From Aerococcus sp. HMSC062A02 (GTDB taxonomy: Bacteria > Bacillota > Bacilli > Lactobacillales > Aerococcaceae): a stretch of DNA of 64,000 nucleotides. Below are positions 26,990 to 34,625 of the stretch, piece after piece. Position 1 is the first letter of the stretch, and every line of letters begins with the position of its first letter. The notes under the pieces are model-generated. The model was not told the DNA's origin, searched no databases, and was given only the letters and a program-made list of their open reading frames with translations. The stretch is taken from positions 20,087-84,086 of the forward strand of contig NZ_KV797935.1 in assembly GCF_001809535.1 (NCBI RefSeq), given 5' to 3'. Both the position numbers and the translations under genes were made by a program.

Positions 26990-28034
26990 TGAATTGTGGC
27001 GTTTTTGTAAGGAAAATCTATTGAAAATTGTAGTAGGAGCAGCTGTTCTGACGGCCTTACTCTTCGGCTTGCGCATGGTGCTGACCGACCATCCAGATGA
27101 AGCACTGACGTCTTCTGCAGACCAGACTGTTCAGGTGAATGAGGCGACGCTAGAAGCCTCGAAGGAACGCCTCAAGACGGTCTATGGCCAAGAACCTGCA
27201 GAGTTTCAGTTCAGCGCCTTGGTTGAAGATGGGAATGTCTTCAGCAACTCTTTCCTCATTGATGAATACTTGGCCCGTCCTGATATGGTCAAGGAAGCCG
27301 AGGAGAAGAGTGGGGTGGAATTTGCGGATAGCTTAGAAGCCGAACAAAACTTAGGCTTATACAAGAATGGCGACTTCCGCGGAGGCCTAGCAGCGGTTCG
27401 TGACACCTCCAGCGGGGTAATCACTCTCCGCGTTCTCTTAGGGAAGACCCCTGAAGAGAATAAGAAGATCGCCCAAGCCTACTATGATATTCTCCAAGAG
27501 CCCTTGCCCTTTACCCGGGACCTTAATCTGATTATGTTGGGGCGGCCTGAAATTGGTGAACGCTTGGACCTGTCCCAGTATGAAATGGTGGCAAGCCCTA
27601 ATACCATTGCAAGTATTGTGGGGAGCAACTCTCTCCCTGTCTGGCTCTTAGGACTAGCGGCGTATATTGTGGCTCTCCTTATTACAGCCTTTCTCCTCTT
27701 TGTTTGGCGACTCTTCAATGGCAAGATCCGCTATGCTTTTGAATATGTATGGAGCTTCGAGGATGAACACTTATTGGCTAAGTCATTGGATGAAGGCGTT
27801 CAGCACTTTATCAGTCAACCCTACGGCAAGGAACGCCTGCTTTTAGCTGAACAAGAAGGCTTGCCCCTTCCGGTAGCTAGCAAGCAGACTTTGGAGGGCT
27901 TTAGCGGCCAGGCGGATGAGATTGTGATCCTCCTAGCAGCGGGCCAGAGCCATAAGCAATGGTACCAGGCCCAATACCGCTTAGCTAAGCTTTACCATGT
28001 GCCGATTAAGATTGTCCACTTGACCCAAGCTTAA
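26967..28034 (+). CDS. Wzz/CpsC-like chain-length or export protein
   Basis: 355 residues. An N-terminal membrane segment (IVVGAAVLTALLFGLRM) and a second at ~residues 228-252 (LLGLAAYIVALLITAFLLFVW) enclose an external domain, the Wzz/CpsC topology. The cytoplasmic tail (~100 residues, IVILLAAGQSHKQWY) resembles a nucleotide-binding-fold end but lacks Walker motifs. A separate tyrosine kinase gene is absent. It probably controls chain length or export of the polymer. Confidence 0.75.
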   Translation: MSLATIISELWRFCKENLLKIVVGAAVLTALLFGLRMVLTDHPDEALTSSADQTVQVNEATLEASKERLKTVYGQEPAEFQFSALVEDGNVFSNSFLIDEYLARPDMVKEAEEKSGVEFADSLEAEQNLGLYKNGDFRGGLAAVRDTSSGVITLRVLLGKTPEENKKIAQAYYDILQEPLPFTRDLNLIMLGRPEIGERLDLSQYEMVASPNTIASIVGSNSLPVWLLGLAAYIVALLITAFLLFVWRLFNGKIRYAFEYVWSFEDEHLLAKSLDEGVQHFISQPYGKERLLLAEQEGLPLPVASKQTLEGFSGQADEIVILLAAGQSHKQWYQAQYRLAKLYHVPIKIVHLTQA

Positions 28035-28044
28035 GGAGGAAATC

Positions 28045-28800
28045 ATGCAAGACGACTTGGTTTCGATTATTACACCAGTTTACCAGGCAGAGAAGTATTT
28101 GGCGCATACCATTGAGAGCGTCCAGGCCCAGGACTATAAGAACTGGGAGATGCTCTTGGTGGATGATTGCAGTCCTGACCAGAGCGCACAGATCATCAAG
28201 GCCTATCAGGCGGAGGATGCGCGCATTAAGTATTTGAAATTAGATACAAACAGCGGGGCGGCTGTTGCCCGCAACCGCGGCTTAGAAGTTGCTCAAGGAC
28301 GCTATATCGCCTTCGTAGATAGCGATGATTATTGGACCAGCGATAAATTAGCCAAGCAGTTAGCTTTTATGAAAGCGGAGGCTTATGGCTTTACTTATAC
28401 GAATTTTGCCCAAGTGGATGAGGAGGGGCAGGTCCTTAAAGATAGGGCAGATTTGCCCCAGCACTTGGACTATGACGGGCTATTGAAGAACACGGCCATT
28501 GCTTGTTCCACGGTGATGATTGACCGTCACTTAGTCGGTGACTTCCGCATGCCCTTGGTGCGCAAGGGACAGGATACGGCAACTTGGTTGATGTTGATGC
28601 GCGAGCGGGACTGCCAGGCCTACCTCTTAGATGAAGTCCTCAACCACTACCGGCAAGTGCCTGGTTCCATATCCAGTAACCGCTTGGGAGCCCTCAAGCG
28701 GACTTGGCATACTTACCGGGTATTGGAAGGACTCCCCCTCTGGAAGGCTTGCTATGTTTTTATTTCTTATGCCTTAAATGCGATTAAGCGTCGAATTTAA
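28045..28800 (+). CDS. Glycosyltransferase family 2
   Basis: 251 residues. The GT-A fold is clear: VSIITPVYQAEKYLAHTIES, LLVDDCSPD, NSGAAVARNRGLEVAQG, and the DxD-type metal site FVDSDDYW. AGGAGG precedes the ATG. It lacks membrane segments apart from a weak C-terminal hydrophobic stretch, and is an inverting cytoplasmic transferase for the polysaccharide repeat unit. Confidence 0.92.
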   Translation: MQDDLVSIITPVYQAEKYLAHTIESVQAQDYKNWEMLLVDDCSPDQSAQIIKAYQAEDARIKYLKLDTNSGAAVARNRGLEVAQGRYIAFVDSDDYWTSDKLAKQLAFMKAEAYGFTYTNFAQVDEEGQVLKDRADLPQHLDYDGLLKNTAIACSTVMIDRHLVGDFRMPLVRKGQDTATWLMLMRERDCQAYLLDEVLNHYRQVPGSISSNRLGALKRTWHTYRVLEGLPLWKACYVFISYALNAIKRRI

Positions 28801-28809
28801 CAAATAAAG

Positions 28810-28839
28810 TTACAAGAAGCTTAACAAGTATGTTAAAAT
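28810..28839 (+). promoter_or_regulatory. Promoter of the tRNA-Arg gene
   Basis: TTACAA (28810-28815), 18 nt, TAAAAT (28834-28839). The expected start is a few bases before the mature tRNA 5' end. Confidence 0.65.
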
Positions 28840-28847
28840 TCTTGTAT

Positions 28848-28920
28848 GGCCCCGTAGCTCAGCGGATAGAGCATTCGTTTCCTAAACGATGTGTCGGAAG
28901 TTCGATTCTTCTCGGGGTCG
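28848..28920 (+). tRNA. tRNA-Arg (anticodon CCT)
   Basis: All four arms fold. The acceptor GGCCCCG pairs with CGGGGTC with G as discriminator; the D arm is GCTC/GAGC; the anticodon loop TTCCTAA has CCT at 28881-28883; the T loop is TTCGATT. CCA is not encoded. There is a U-U mismatch at the top of the anticodon stem. A T7 run follows directly. It decodes AGG and lies inside the polysaccharide block with its own promoter. Confidence 0.95.
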
Positions 28921-28959
28921 TTTTTTTATGCCTAAAATCTATGAAAAGAGGAAAGTTGG

Positions 28960-30612
28960 ATGGAAAGTAGTCAAAGAAACGATTGGGACTGGGCATTTGC
29001 CGCTTTAAGTGCTTGCCTGGTCTTCGCCCTAACTTTTATTTTCTCTCTGTCACTTACGTCAAGCCCTTGGGCCGAGGCCATTCCTGGCCATGATAGTTCC
29101 ATGTTTATTTATATGGGGCGGGAGATGGCCAGAGGGGGTGTCCCTTACTTGGATTTTACCGATCATAAGGGAATCAGTATTATCTTAGCCAATGCCCTAG
29201 GCTGGCTGATGCCCCATGTTAACCGCTTTGGTGGGATTTATTGGGTCGAACTCCTGTCCCTCCTTGCCTTCACGGGACTGACCTATCACATGGGCCGCCA
29301 GGTCTTAGACCGGCCACGGTCGCTCCTAGCAGTCGCTGTGAGCTTACTCGTTTTGGATCCGCTGATTGAGTCGGGTAATTTGACGGAACTTTATGCTCTA
29401 GCTGGGATTATGCTGACGCTGCTTGCTTACTTGCGTTATTTTGAAGCCAACTCCTTACCGGCTTGGTCTTACTTCTTGGTCGGCTTGTCCGGGGCCTTTG
29501 TCTTTAATTTAAGGGCCAATATGATCATCAGTTGGCTGCCCTTGATTGCATTGATCTTTGTTCATTTATTGATTCATAAGAATTATGCGGAGATGAAGCG
29601 TGCGGTGGCTTGGACCAGTCTAGGGATACTGACTTTTATCCTGCCGGTTTCTTTATATTTGCTCTACCAAGGAGCTTTTGCTGAGATGGTTAATTTTTCG
29701 ATTCTTTTCAACCTCCAGTATCTGAACGATAGTAAACTCACGACGGAAGAAATCCTTATGAAGTTGGAAGAGAAGCTAGCTTTCTACCATCTCCTAGGAC
29801 TGGGGGGCTTGGGACTTTTGGCCTGCTTGGTCAAGGACCGGGGCAGGGGTCAGACCTACTGGCGTCTAGGGGGTTACCTTCTAGCCTTTGGAGCGACCTT
29901 CTATTCGACGCTCTTGTCGGGGCGTTTCTATCCCCACTACTTTATGGTTCTCGTGCCCTTCTTCAGTCTATTAATTATCCAGGCGCTCCGCCTCTTTGAT
30001 CTTAAGCGGGGACAGGCGCTAGTCAACTTGGTCCTAATCGTTCTTGTAGCCTATCTCTTTAAGTATCCGGCTGATATCTTCTACAACCGGGTCTACAGTG
30101 TGAGCCTAGCGGAGGACCATCCCACCCTAGTCGCCAAAGTCGACCAGCTGGGCCCTGGATTCAATGGCCAGCTCAAAGGACCTGGCGACTGGCAATGGGC
30201 TCTTGGGACAGATGAACGCTATGTCTGGGCCTTAAAACGGAGTTCCACTAAGAATAAATACGAAGCAGCCAGCCAGCGTATTGTCGCTGAGAGCCAGCCG
30301 GGGGAGACGCTCTATAGTCATCGGATTGGTGGGGCCTTCTATCTCTTAGCTGACCGCCAGGCCCCTAGCCGCTATTTCAACCTGCCGGCGGTCGATTTAG
30401 ATCAGGCCGAAGCAGTGGCCAAGGAATTCCGCTCGGATTTGACCCGTCAACCGCCCCAGATGCTGGTTATCGAAGACAAGCTCAAGGCACGTTCTCCCCT
30501 GGACCGGTCTCAAGTGGAAACAGACTTTCTGGCTTGGATCCAGAATAATTATGAGGAAATCGACCAGGTTGGAGAATTTCACCTCTATAAAAAATTACCA
30601 GCCAGACCCTGA
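28960..30612 (+). CDS. GT-C family membrane glycosyltransferase
   Basis: 550 residues with about 11-12 membrane segments. The first external loop carries PGHDSSMFIYMGREMARGG and DFTDHKG, the acidic motif typical of GT39/ArnT-like enzymes that use polyprenyl-phosphate sugars outside the membrane. The C-terminal ~170 residues form an external domain. It probably modifies the surface polymer or a wall polymer. The specific sugar cannot be told. Confidence 0.8.
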   Translation: MESSQRNDWDWAFAALSACLVFALTFIFSLSLTSSPWAEAIPGHDSSMFIYMGREMARGGVPYLDFTDHKGISIILANALGWLMPHVNRFGGIYWVELLSLLAFTGLTYHMGRQVLDRPRSLLAVAVSLLVLDPLIESGNLTELYALAGIMLTLLAYLRYFEANSLPAWSYFLVGLSGAFVFNLRANMIISWLPLIALIFVHLLIHKNYAEMKRAVAWTSLGILTFILPVSLYLLYQGAFAEMVNFSILFNLQYLNDSKLTTEEILMKLEEKLAFYHLLGLGGLGLLACLVKDRGRGQTYWRLGGYLLAFGATFYSTLLSGRFYPHYFMVLVPFFSLLIIQALRLFDLKRGQALVNLVLIVLVAYLFKYPADIFYNRVYSVSLAEDHPTLVAKVDQLGPGFNGQLKGPGDWQWALGTDERYVWALKRSSTKNKYEAASQRIVAESQPGETLYSHRIGGAFYLLADRQAPSRYFNLPAVDLDQAEAVAKEFRSDLTRQPPQMLVIEDKLKARSPLDRSQVETDFLAWIQNNYEEIDQVGEFHLYKKLPARP

Positions 30613-30630
30613 GTATGAAAGGAGTCAGAA

Positions 30631-31989
30631 ATGAAATTATTGAAGAACATCTTTAACGTGGCCCTGTCTAATATCATTGGTTTTGGAACAAGTTTCATCA
30701 TCAACTTCCTCCTCCCAGCTATTCTGACCGTTGCTGACTATGGCAATTACCGCGAATATATCATGTATACTTCAATAACTTACTTGTTTAACTTTGGTTA
30801 TAATGATGGGATCTATATTAAATATGGGGGCAGGCGAATTGAGGACTTGGATCCCCTAGAAATTCGCTCTGAGCATAATTTCATTGTGGTCTATCAGCTC
30901 TGTGTTTTTGCTTTGATGCTGACCTATTCCCTAGCCGTTAAGAATCCTATCTTAGCCCTCTTCTCAACCGTTACTCTCTTCGATACGATTAATATGTACC
31001 ATCAGAATTTCCTCCAGGCAACGGGACAGTTTGCGACCTTCTCCCGGGCTAATATTTCCAAGAGCATCTTCTATATCCTGACCTTGCTGGCCGCTATTTT
31101 CCTCATGCGAAGTGACAATTACTATCTTTATATTGTCCTCAATATTTTATCCTATCTCTTCTTGACGGTCTTCTATGAATACCGCTTCATCAAAAACCAG
31201 GGCTTAAATTTTATCTTCTCTTGGAAGAAACACTTGGGCCTCTTCCGGGTGGGCTTCTTTATCCTTTTTGCCAACATGTCGCTGACCTTCGTGGGGTTGA
31301 TTGGCAGTTGGGTGACTAAATGGTGGTATGCAATTGAGGAATTCGCCCAGTATTCTTTCCAGAATTCCGTCCTCAATGTCATCCTCTTGATCGTTAACGC
31401 GGTGGGCATGGTCTTCTACAATGTCATTGCTAAGCGTAAGGACCAGATGCTCTTGAATGTGATCAAAAGAGCCTGTATCTTCTTGGGGATCTTGAGTGGT
31501 TTTGCTTTCTTTATCTTTAAATGGATTATCTTGACCTTCCTGCCCAAGTATGAACCGGCCACAACGCTCTTATCGGTCACCTTTATTGCGATTCCTTATA
31601 TTATGTTGTCGCGGATCTTGGTGGCTAATATTTATAAGGCAACAGTCCCGGAACGTCAATACTTCCGCGATAGCGCCCTCTACGCGGCTTTATCCTTTAT
31701 CTTTGTGGCAGGCCTATCCTTTGTCTGGCATGATATTCTAACCGTTGCCATGGCGACGACCCTCTGCTATATCTGCTGGTTCTTCTATACTAGCCAAATC
31801 CGTTTTACTTATCTTAGGAACCATTGGCGGGAGGTCTTCCTCTTGCTTAGCCATGCCCTCTGTTTTTATGCAGTAGCTAACTTTATGCCCTTTATCGGAG
31901 GTGCCCTTGTTTACCTTCTCTACTTGGCTGCTGTGCTCTTCTTCTACCGCGATTGGCTGCTTGAAGCCAAGCAGCTGCTAACTGACTAG
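30631..31989 (+). CDS. Polysaccharide flippase (Wzx/RfbX-like, MOP superfamily)
   Basis: 452 residues with 12-14 membrane segments. The opening (IFNVALSNIIGFGTSFIINFLLPAIL) and VADYGNYREYIMY are typical of oligosaccharide flippases. It follows the GT-C gene by 18 nt, with AAAGGAG before the ATG. It should flip the lipid-linked repeat unit to the outside for the Wzy-like protein. Confidence 0.87.
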   Translation: MKLLKNIFNVALSNIIGFGTSFIINFLLPAILTVADYGNYREYIMYTSITYLFNFGYNDGIYIKYGGRRIEDLDPLEIRSEHNFIVVYQLCVFALMLTYSLAVKNPILALFSTVTLFDTINMYHQNFLQATGQFATFSRANISKSIFYILTLLAAIFLMRSDNYYLYIVLNILSYLFLTVFYEYRFIKNQGLNFIFSWKKHLGLFRVGFFILFANMSLTFVGLIGSWVTKWWYAIEEFAQYSFQNSVLNVILLIVNAVGMVFYNVIAKRKDQMLLNVIKRACIFLGILSGFAFFIFKWIILTFLPKYEPATTLLSVTFIAIPYIMLSRILVANIYKATVPERQYFRDSALYAALSFIFVAGLSFVWHDILTVAMATTLCYICWFFYTSQIRFTYLRNHWREVFLLLSHALCFYAVANFMPFIGGALVYLLYLAAVLFFYRDWLLEAKQLLTD

Positions 31990-32031
31990 CTTGGCTATGC
32001 CGTCAGTGAGTATCCTAATGATCTTGTAAAG

Positions 32032-32068
32032 GCAGGGGTGACCAGTCAATAGTCACCCCTGCTTTTTT
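32032..32068 (+). terminator. Terminator of the polysaccharide block
   Basis: GCAGGGGTGAC (32032-32042) pairs with GTCACCCCTGC (32052-32062), then TTTTTT. Confidence 0.93.
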
Positions 32069-32073
32069 GTGCA

Positions 32074-32102
32074 CAAAAACTCCCCTGGGGTTTCCAGGGG
32101 AG
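32074..32102 (-). terminator. Terminator of brnQ
   Basis: CTCCCCTGG (32080-32088) pairs with CCAGGGGAG (32094-32102). On the minus strand it is followed by GTTTTTG, just after the brnQ stop. Confidence 0.88.
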
Positions 32103-32115
32103 GGGCTAAGCTGAA

Positions 32116-33465
32116 TTAGCGGGTCCATTCGTTAGCGGGGCTGCTGGCATAGTGGGGGAGCAGGACTTTTTCACAGGCCAGGCTGATGAGAAGGGCGACG
32201 AGGGTAGGGACTAACCAGCCTAGGCCTTGACTGGATAGGGGCAAGTAATCCACTAGGGAACTGAGGACAGGCAGGCTGACGTTGAAAGTAGTCTGCAGCA
32301 TGTCGACCAAGGGCAGAGCCACAGAGACCGTGGCAGCCACTAGATAGGAGAGGGAGCCAAAGTTGAAGACGTCCTGGCTGATGCCCATGAGGATAAGAAC
32401 CAGGGCTACGGGGTAGATAACTGTTAGGACAGGAACAGAGAAGGCCAGTAAGTTATTTAAGCCGAAGTTGGCAACTAGGAAGGAGAAGCCGGTCCAGATA
32501 AAGACCCAGGCCCGGTAGGAGAGATTGTCCTTGAATAATTGCTTGAAGTACTCAGCACCGGAAGTGATGAGGCCTACGCAGGTTGTCAGGCAGGCCAGGG
32601 TGAAGATGCCGGCGAGGAAGACCAGGCCGAAGTTACCGAGAGAGGCTTGGACCGCTTGGGTTAAGATAAAGGCCCCATTATCGGCCCCAGCGAGTTTTTG
32701 CGAGGAGACCATACCGATGGCGGCTAGCATGGCGTAGACTAGGAAGAGGACCAGGCCAGCGAGGAGGCCGGACTTCATGGTATACTTGGCCACTTCATGC
32801 TTGTCTTGGACCCCGAAGCGACGGATAGCCATGGAGATGACGAAGCCGAAGTTTAAGGCGGCGACAGCGTCCATAGTGTTGTAGCCTTCGAGGAAACCTT
32901 GGACAACAGGACTTGCGGCATAGGCATCGACCGGTTCAGCGACGCCTTTAGGCATGAACATGACCCGGACAAACATGAGGGCAATCATCAGGAGCAGCAT
33001 AGGGGTGAGATATTTACCCACGCGTTTGACCAATTGGTTGGGTTTGAGACAGAGCCAGAGTGCCAAGGCGAAGAAGACCAAGGTATAGAGCAGGCGTGCT
33101 AGGCCTAGGCTCATGGCTTCGGGGATATAGGGGGCGACTGCCATCTCGAAAGGAACGGATCCTGCCCGAGGGATTCCTAAGCCAGGCCCGATGGATAAAT
33201 AAATAGCTGTGGTAAAGATGATGGAAAATTTAGGCCCGACGCGGTTAGCGAGCTGGGAGAGGCCCTCTGACTTACCGACGACAATGGTTCCTAAGACGGG
33301 AAAGATGACAGCTGTCACCGCAAAACTAACCAGGGCCAACCACGTTTGGCTCCCCGCTTGATTACCAAGCAATGGTGGGAAAATTAAGTTCCCAGCCCCA
33401 AAAAATAAACCAAACAGCATGATAGAAGTTTGTAGAAATTGACTTCGTGATAACTTGTTCATCAT
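32116..33465 (-). CDS. brnQ: BrnQ, branched-chain amino acid carrier
   Basis: 449 residues, 12 membrane helices. FGLFFGAGNLIFPPLLG at the N terminus and GPGLGIPRAGSVPFEMAV are LIV-carrier signatures. It imports leucine, isoleucine and valine with a cation. A T-box leader upstream ties its expression to tRNA charging, which independently supports the amino-acid role. It is a single-gene unit with its own terminator. Confidence 0.95.
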   Translation of the reverse strand: MMNKLSRSQFLQTSIMLFGLFFGAGNLIFPPLLGNQAGSQTWLALVSFAVTAVIFPVLGTIVVGKSEGLSQLANRVGPKFSIIFTTAIYLSIGPGLGIPRAGSVPFEMAVAPYIPEAMSLGLARLLYTLVFFALALWLCLKPNQLVKRVGKYLTPMLLLMIALMFVRVMFMPKGVAEPVDAYAASPVVQGFLEGYNTMDAVAALNFGFVISMAIRRFGVQDKHEVAKYTMKSGLLAGLVLFLVYAMLAAIGMVSSQKLAGADNGAFILTQAVQASLGNFGLVFLAGIFTLACLTTCVGLITSGAEYFKQLFKDNLSYRAWVFIWTGFSFLVANFGLNNLLAFSVPVLTVIYPVALVLILMGISQDVFNFGSLSYLVAATVSVALPLVDMLQTTFNVSLPVLSSLVDYLPLSSQGLGWLVPTLVALLISLACEKVLLPHYASSPANEWTR

Positions 33466-33521
33466 AATTCCTCCTTAATTTTCCAAAACTAACCAGCAAC
33501 ATTTCTGACTTTGAAAACCAT

Positions 33522-33756
33522 AAAAAAACGCCCCTTGTCCTATAGACAAAGGGCGAAATAGTCCGCGGTACCACCTTTATTCTTACCGAAATAAGCGCTC
33601 AAGCATCCAACAATGCCGGGGGAGGATAACGCACACCACTGCGGCAAGACTTACTTCGCTTCAGCCTTGCAATCAAGAAAATGATTTTCGAACTTATGGC
33701 CGTTATAAGCTTCCACCTAACGCTTACTCTCTATAAACTTTCATAAGTCTACTCGT
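33522..33756 (-). promoter_or_regulatory. T-box riboswitch leader of brnQ
   Basis: Read on the minus strand, stem I lies at about 33756-33600, then the T-box sequence AAAGGTGGTACCGCGG (33577-33562). A terminator follows: CGCCCTTTGTC pairs with ACAAGGGGCG (33555-33529), then T7. Uncharged tRNA should favour the antiterminator. I could not place the specifier codon with certainty; a Leu, Ile or Val codon is expected. Confidence 0.93.
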
Positions 33757-33793
33757 TTTTCTATGTTTTTTCTGGTCTTCAAAAGTTAAACCC

Positions 33794-33822
33794 ATTGTAA
33801 GACGGATTCTCATAATTGTCAA
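33794..33822 (-). promoter_or_regulatory. brnQ promoter
   Basis: On the minus strand TTGACA (33822-33817), exactly 17 nt, TACAAT (33799-33794). It is nearly a consensus promoter, placed about 40 nt before T-box stem I, so control lies in the leader rather than in initiation. Confidence 0.88.
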
Positions 33823-33903
33823 ATGTTTTTCTTAAATTTCTTAATGTTTTTTTTATTTCAAGGGCTATACAAGCTAAAAATGATGAAGGAATCTAATGAA
33901 AAA

Positions 33904-34398
33904 CTAATCTACTTGCTGCATCCGACCAGTATCGACATCGTAAACGGCCCCGGAAATGATGATATCATCGGGGATCAGGGGCGAGGCTTTGAGCCGAGTG
34001 ATGTCTTCGCGGACGCTGTCTTCCACATCGCTGAAGGGGAGGAAGTCCTGGCCCTTGACGTCGACGCCGAGGTCTCGCTCCAGTTGCTCAGCAAAGCCTT
34101 CATTGGTGAAGGTTTGGGCCCCGCAATCTGTATGGTGGATGACAATGATCTCTCGTGTGCCGAGTTGTTGCTGGGAGATAACCAGGGACCGGATCGTGTC
34201 ATCAGTGACCCGCCCACCGGCATTCCGTAAGATATGGGCGTCACCTAGGGCGAGTCCTAGGGCCTGGGCCACGTGGAGACGAGAATCCATGCAGGTGACA
34301 ATGGCCACCCGGGTTTTGGGAGGGAGGGGCAGGTGCGTATCTTCATGTAGGTCAGCATAGGCTTGGTTGGTTTTTAAGAATTTTTCAAAGTAAGACAT
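33904..34398 (-). CDS. Beta-class carbonic anhydrase
   Basis: 164 residues. The zinc ligands and Asp/Arg dyad are present: CMDSRLHV (Cys, Asp, Arg) and IVIHHTDCGAQTF (His, Cys). It hydrates CO2 to bicarbonate for carboxylation reactions. It matches the short beta-CA group found in many Firmicutes. GGAGG precedes the ATG, and the brnQ promoter lies just downstream. Confidence 0.93.
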   Translation of the reverse strand: MSYFEKFLKTNQAYADLHEDTHLPLPPKTRVAIVTCMDSRLHVAQALGLALGDAHILRNAGGRVTDDTIRSLVISQQQLGTREIIVIHHTDCGAQTFTNEGFAEQLERDLGVDVKGQDFLPFSDVEDSVREDITRLKASPLIPDDIIISGAVYDVDTGRMQQVD

Positions 34399-34584
34399 GG
34401 TTTTCCTCCTGATCGCTGTGTCATTTAAGTTGGGATTATCTTATCACTTTTTAGGGGGCTTGTCGCTGATCAGTCACTGGCGCTGGCATCACGATGGGAG
34501 GGGAAGGGGGAAGGAATTGACGAAGTAAAGTTTGTAATGCTCTGAGAGAGATCTTAATAGGATTAGCCTTAGCAACATTCAAGT

Positions 34585-34624
34585 AAAATAGCGCCAGACA
34601 TGAGGAAGCGTCTGGCGCTATTTT
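34585..34624. terminator. Terminator of the bce operon (bidirectional)
   Basis: AAAATAGCGCCAGAC (34585-34599) pairs perfectly with GTCTGGCGCTATTTT (34610-34624). It starts 2 nt after the bceB stop on the minus strand. Confidence 0.95.
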
Positions 34625-34625
34625 A

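Noticed and set aside
28848..28920. tRNA-Arg as an integration site of a genomic island
   Set aside because: No copy of the tRNA 3' end and no integrase is seen on either side; the flanking genes belong to one polysaccharide block.
33823..34230. 135-codon plus-strand ORF
   Set aside because: It is antisense to carbonic anhydrase, whose zinc motifs are complete.
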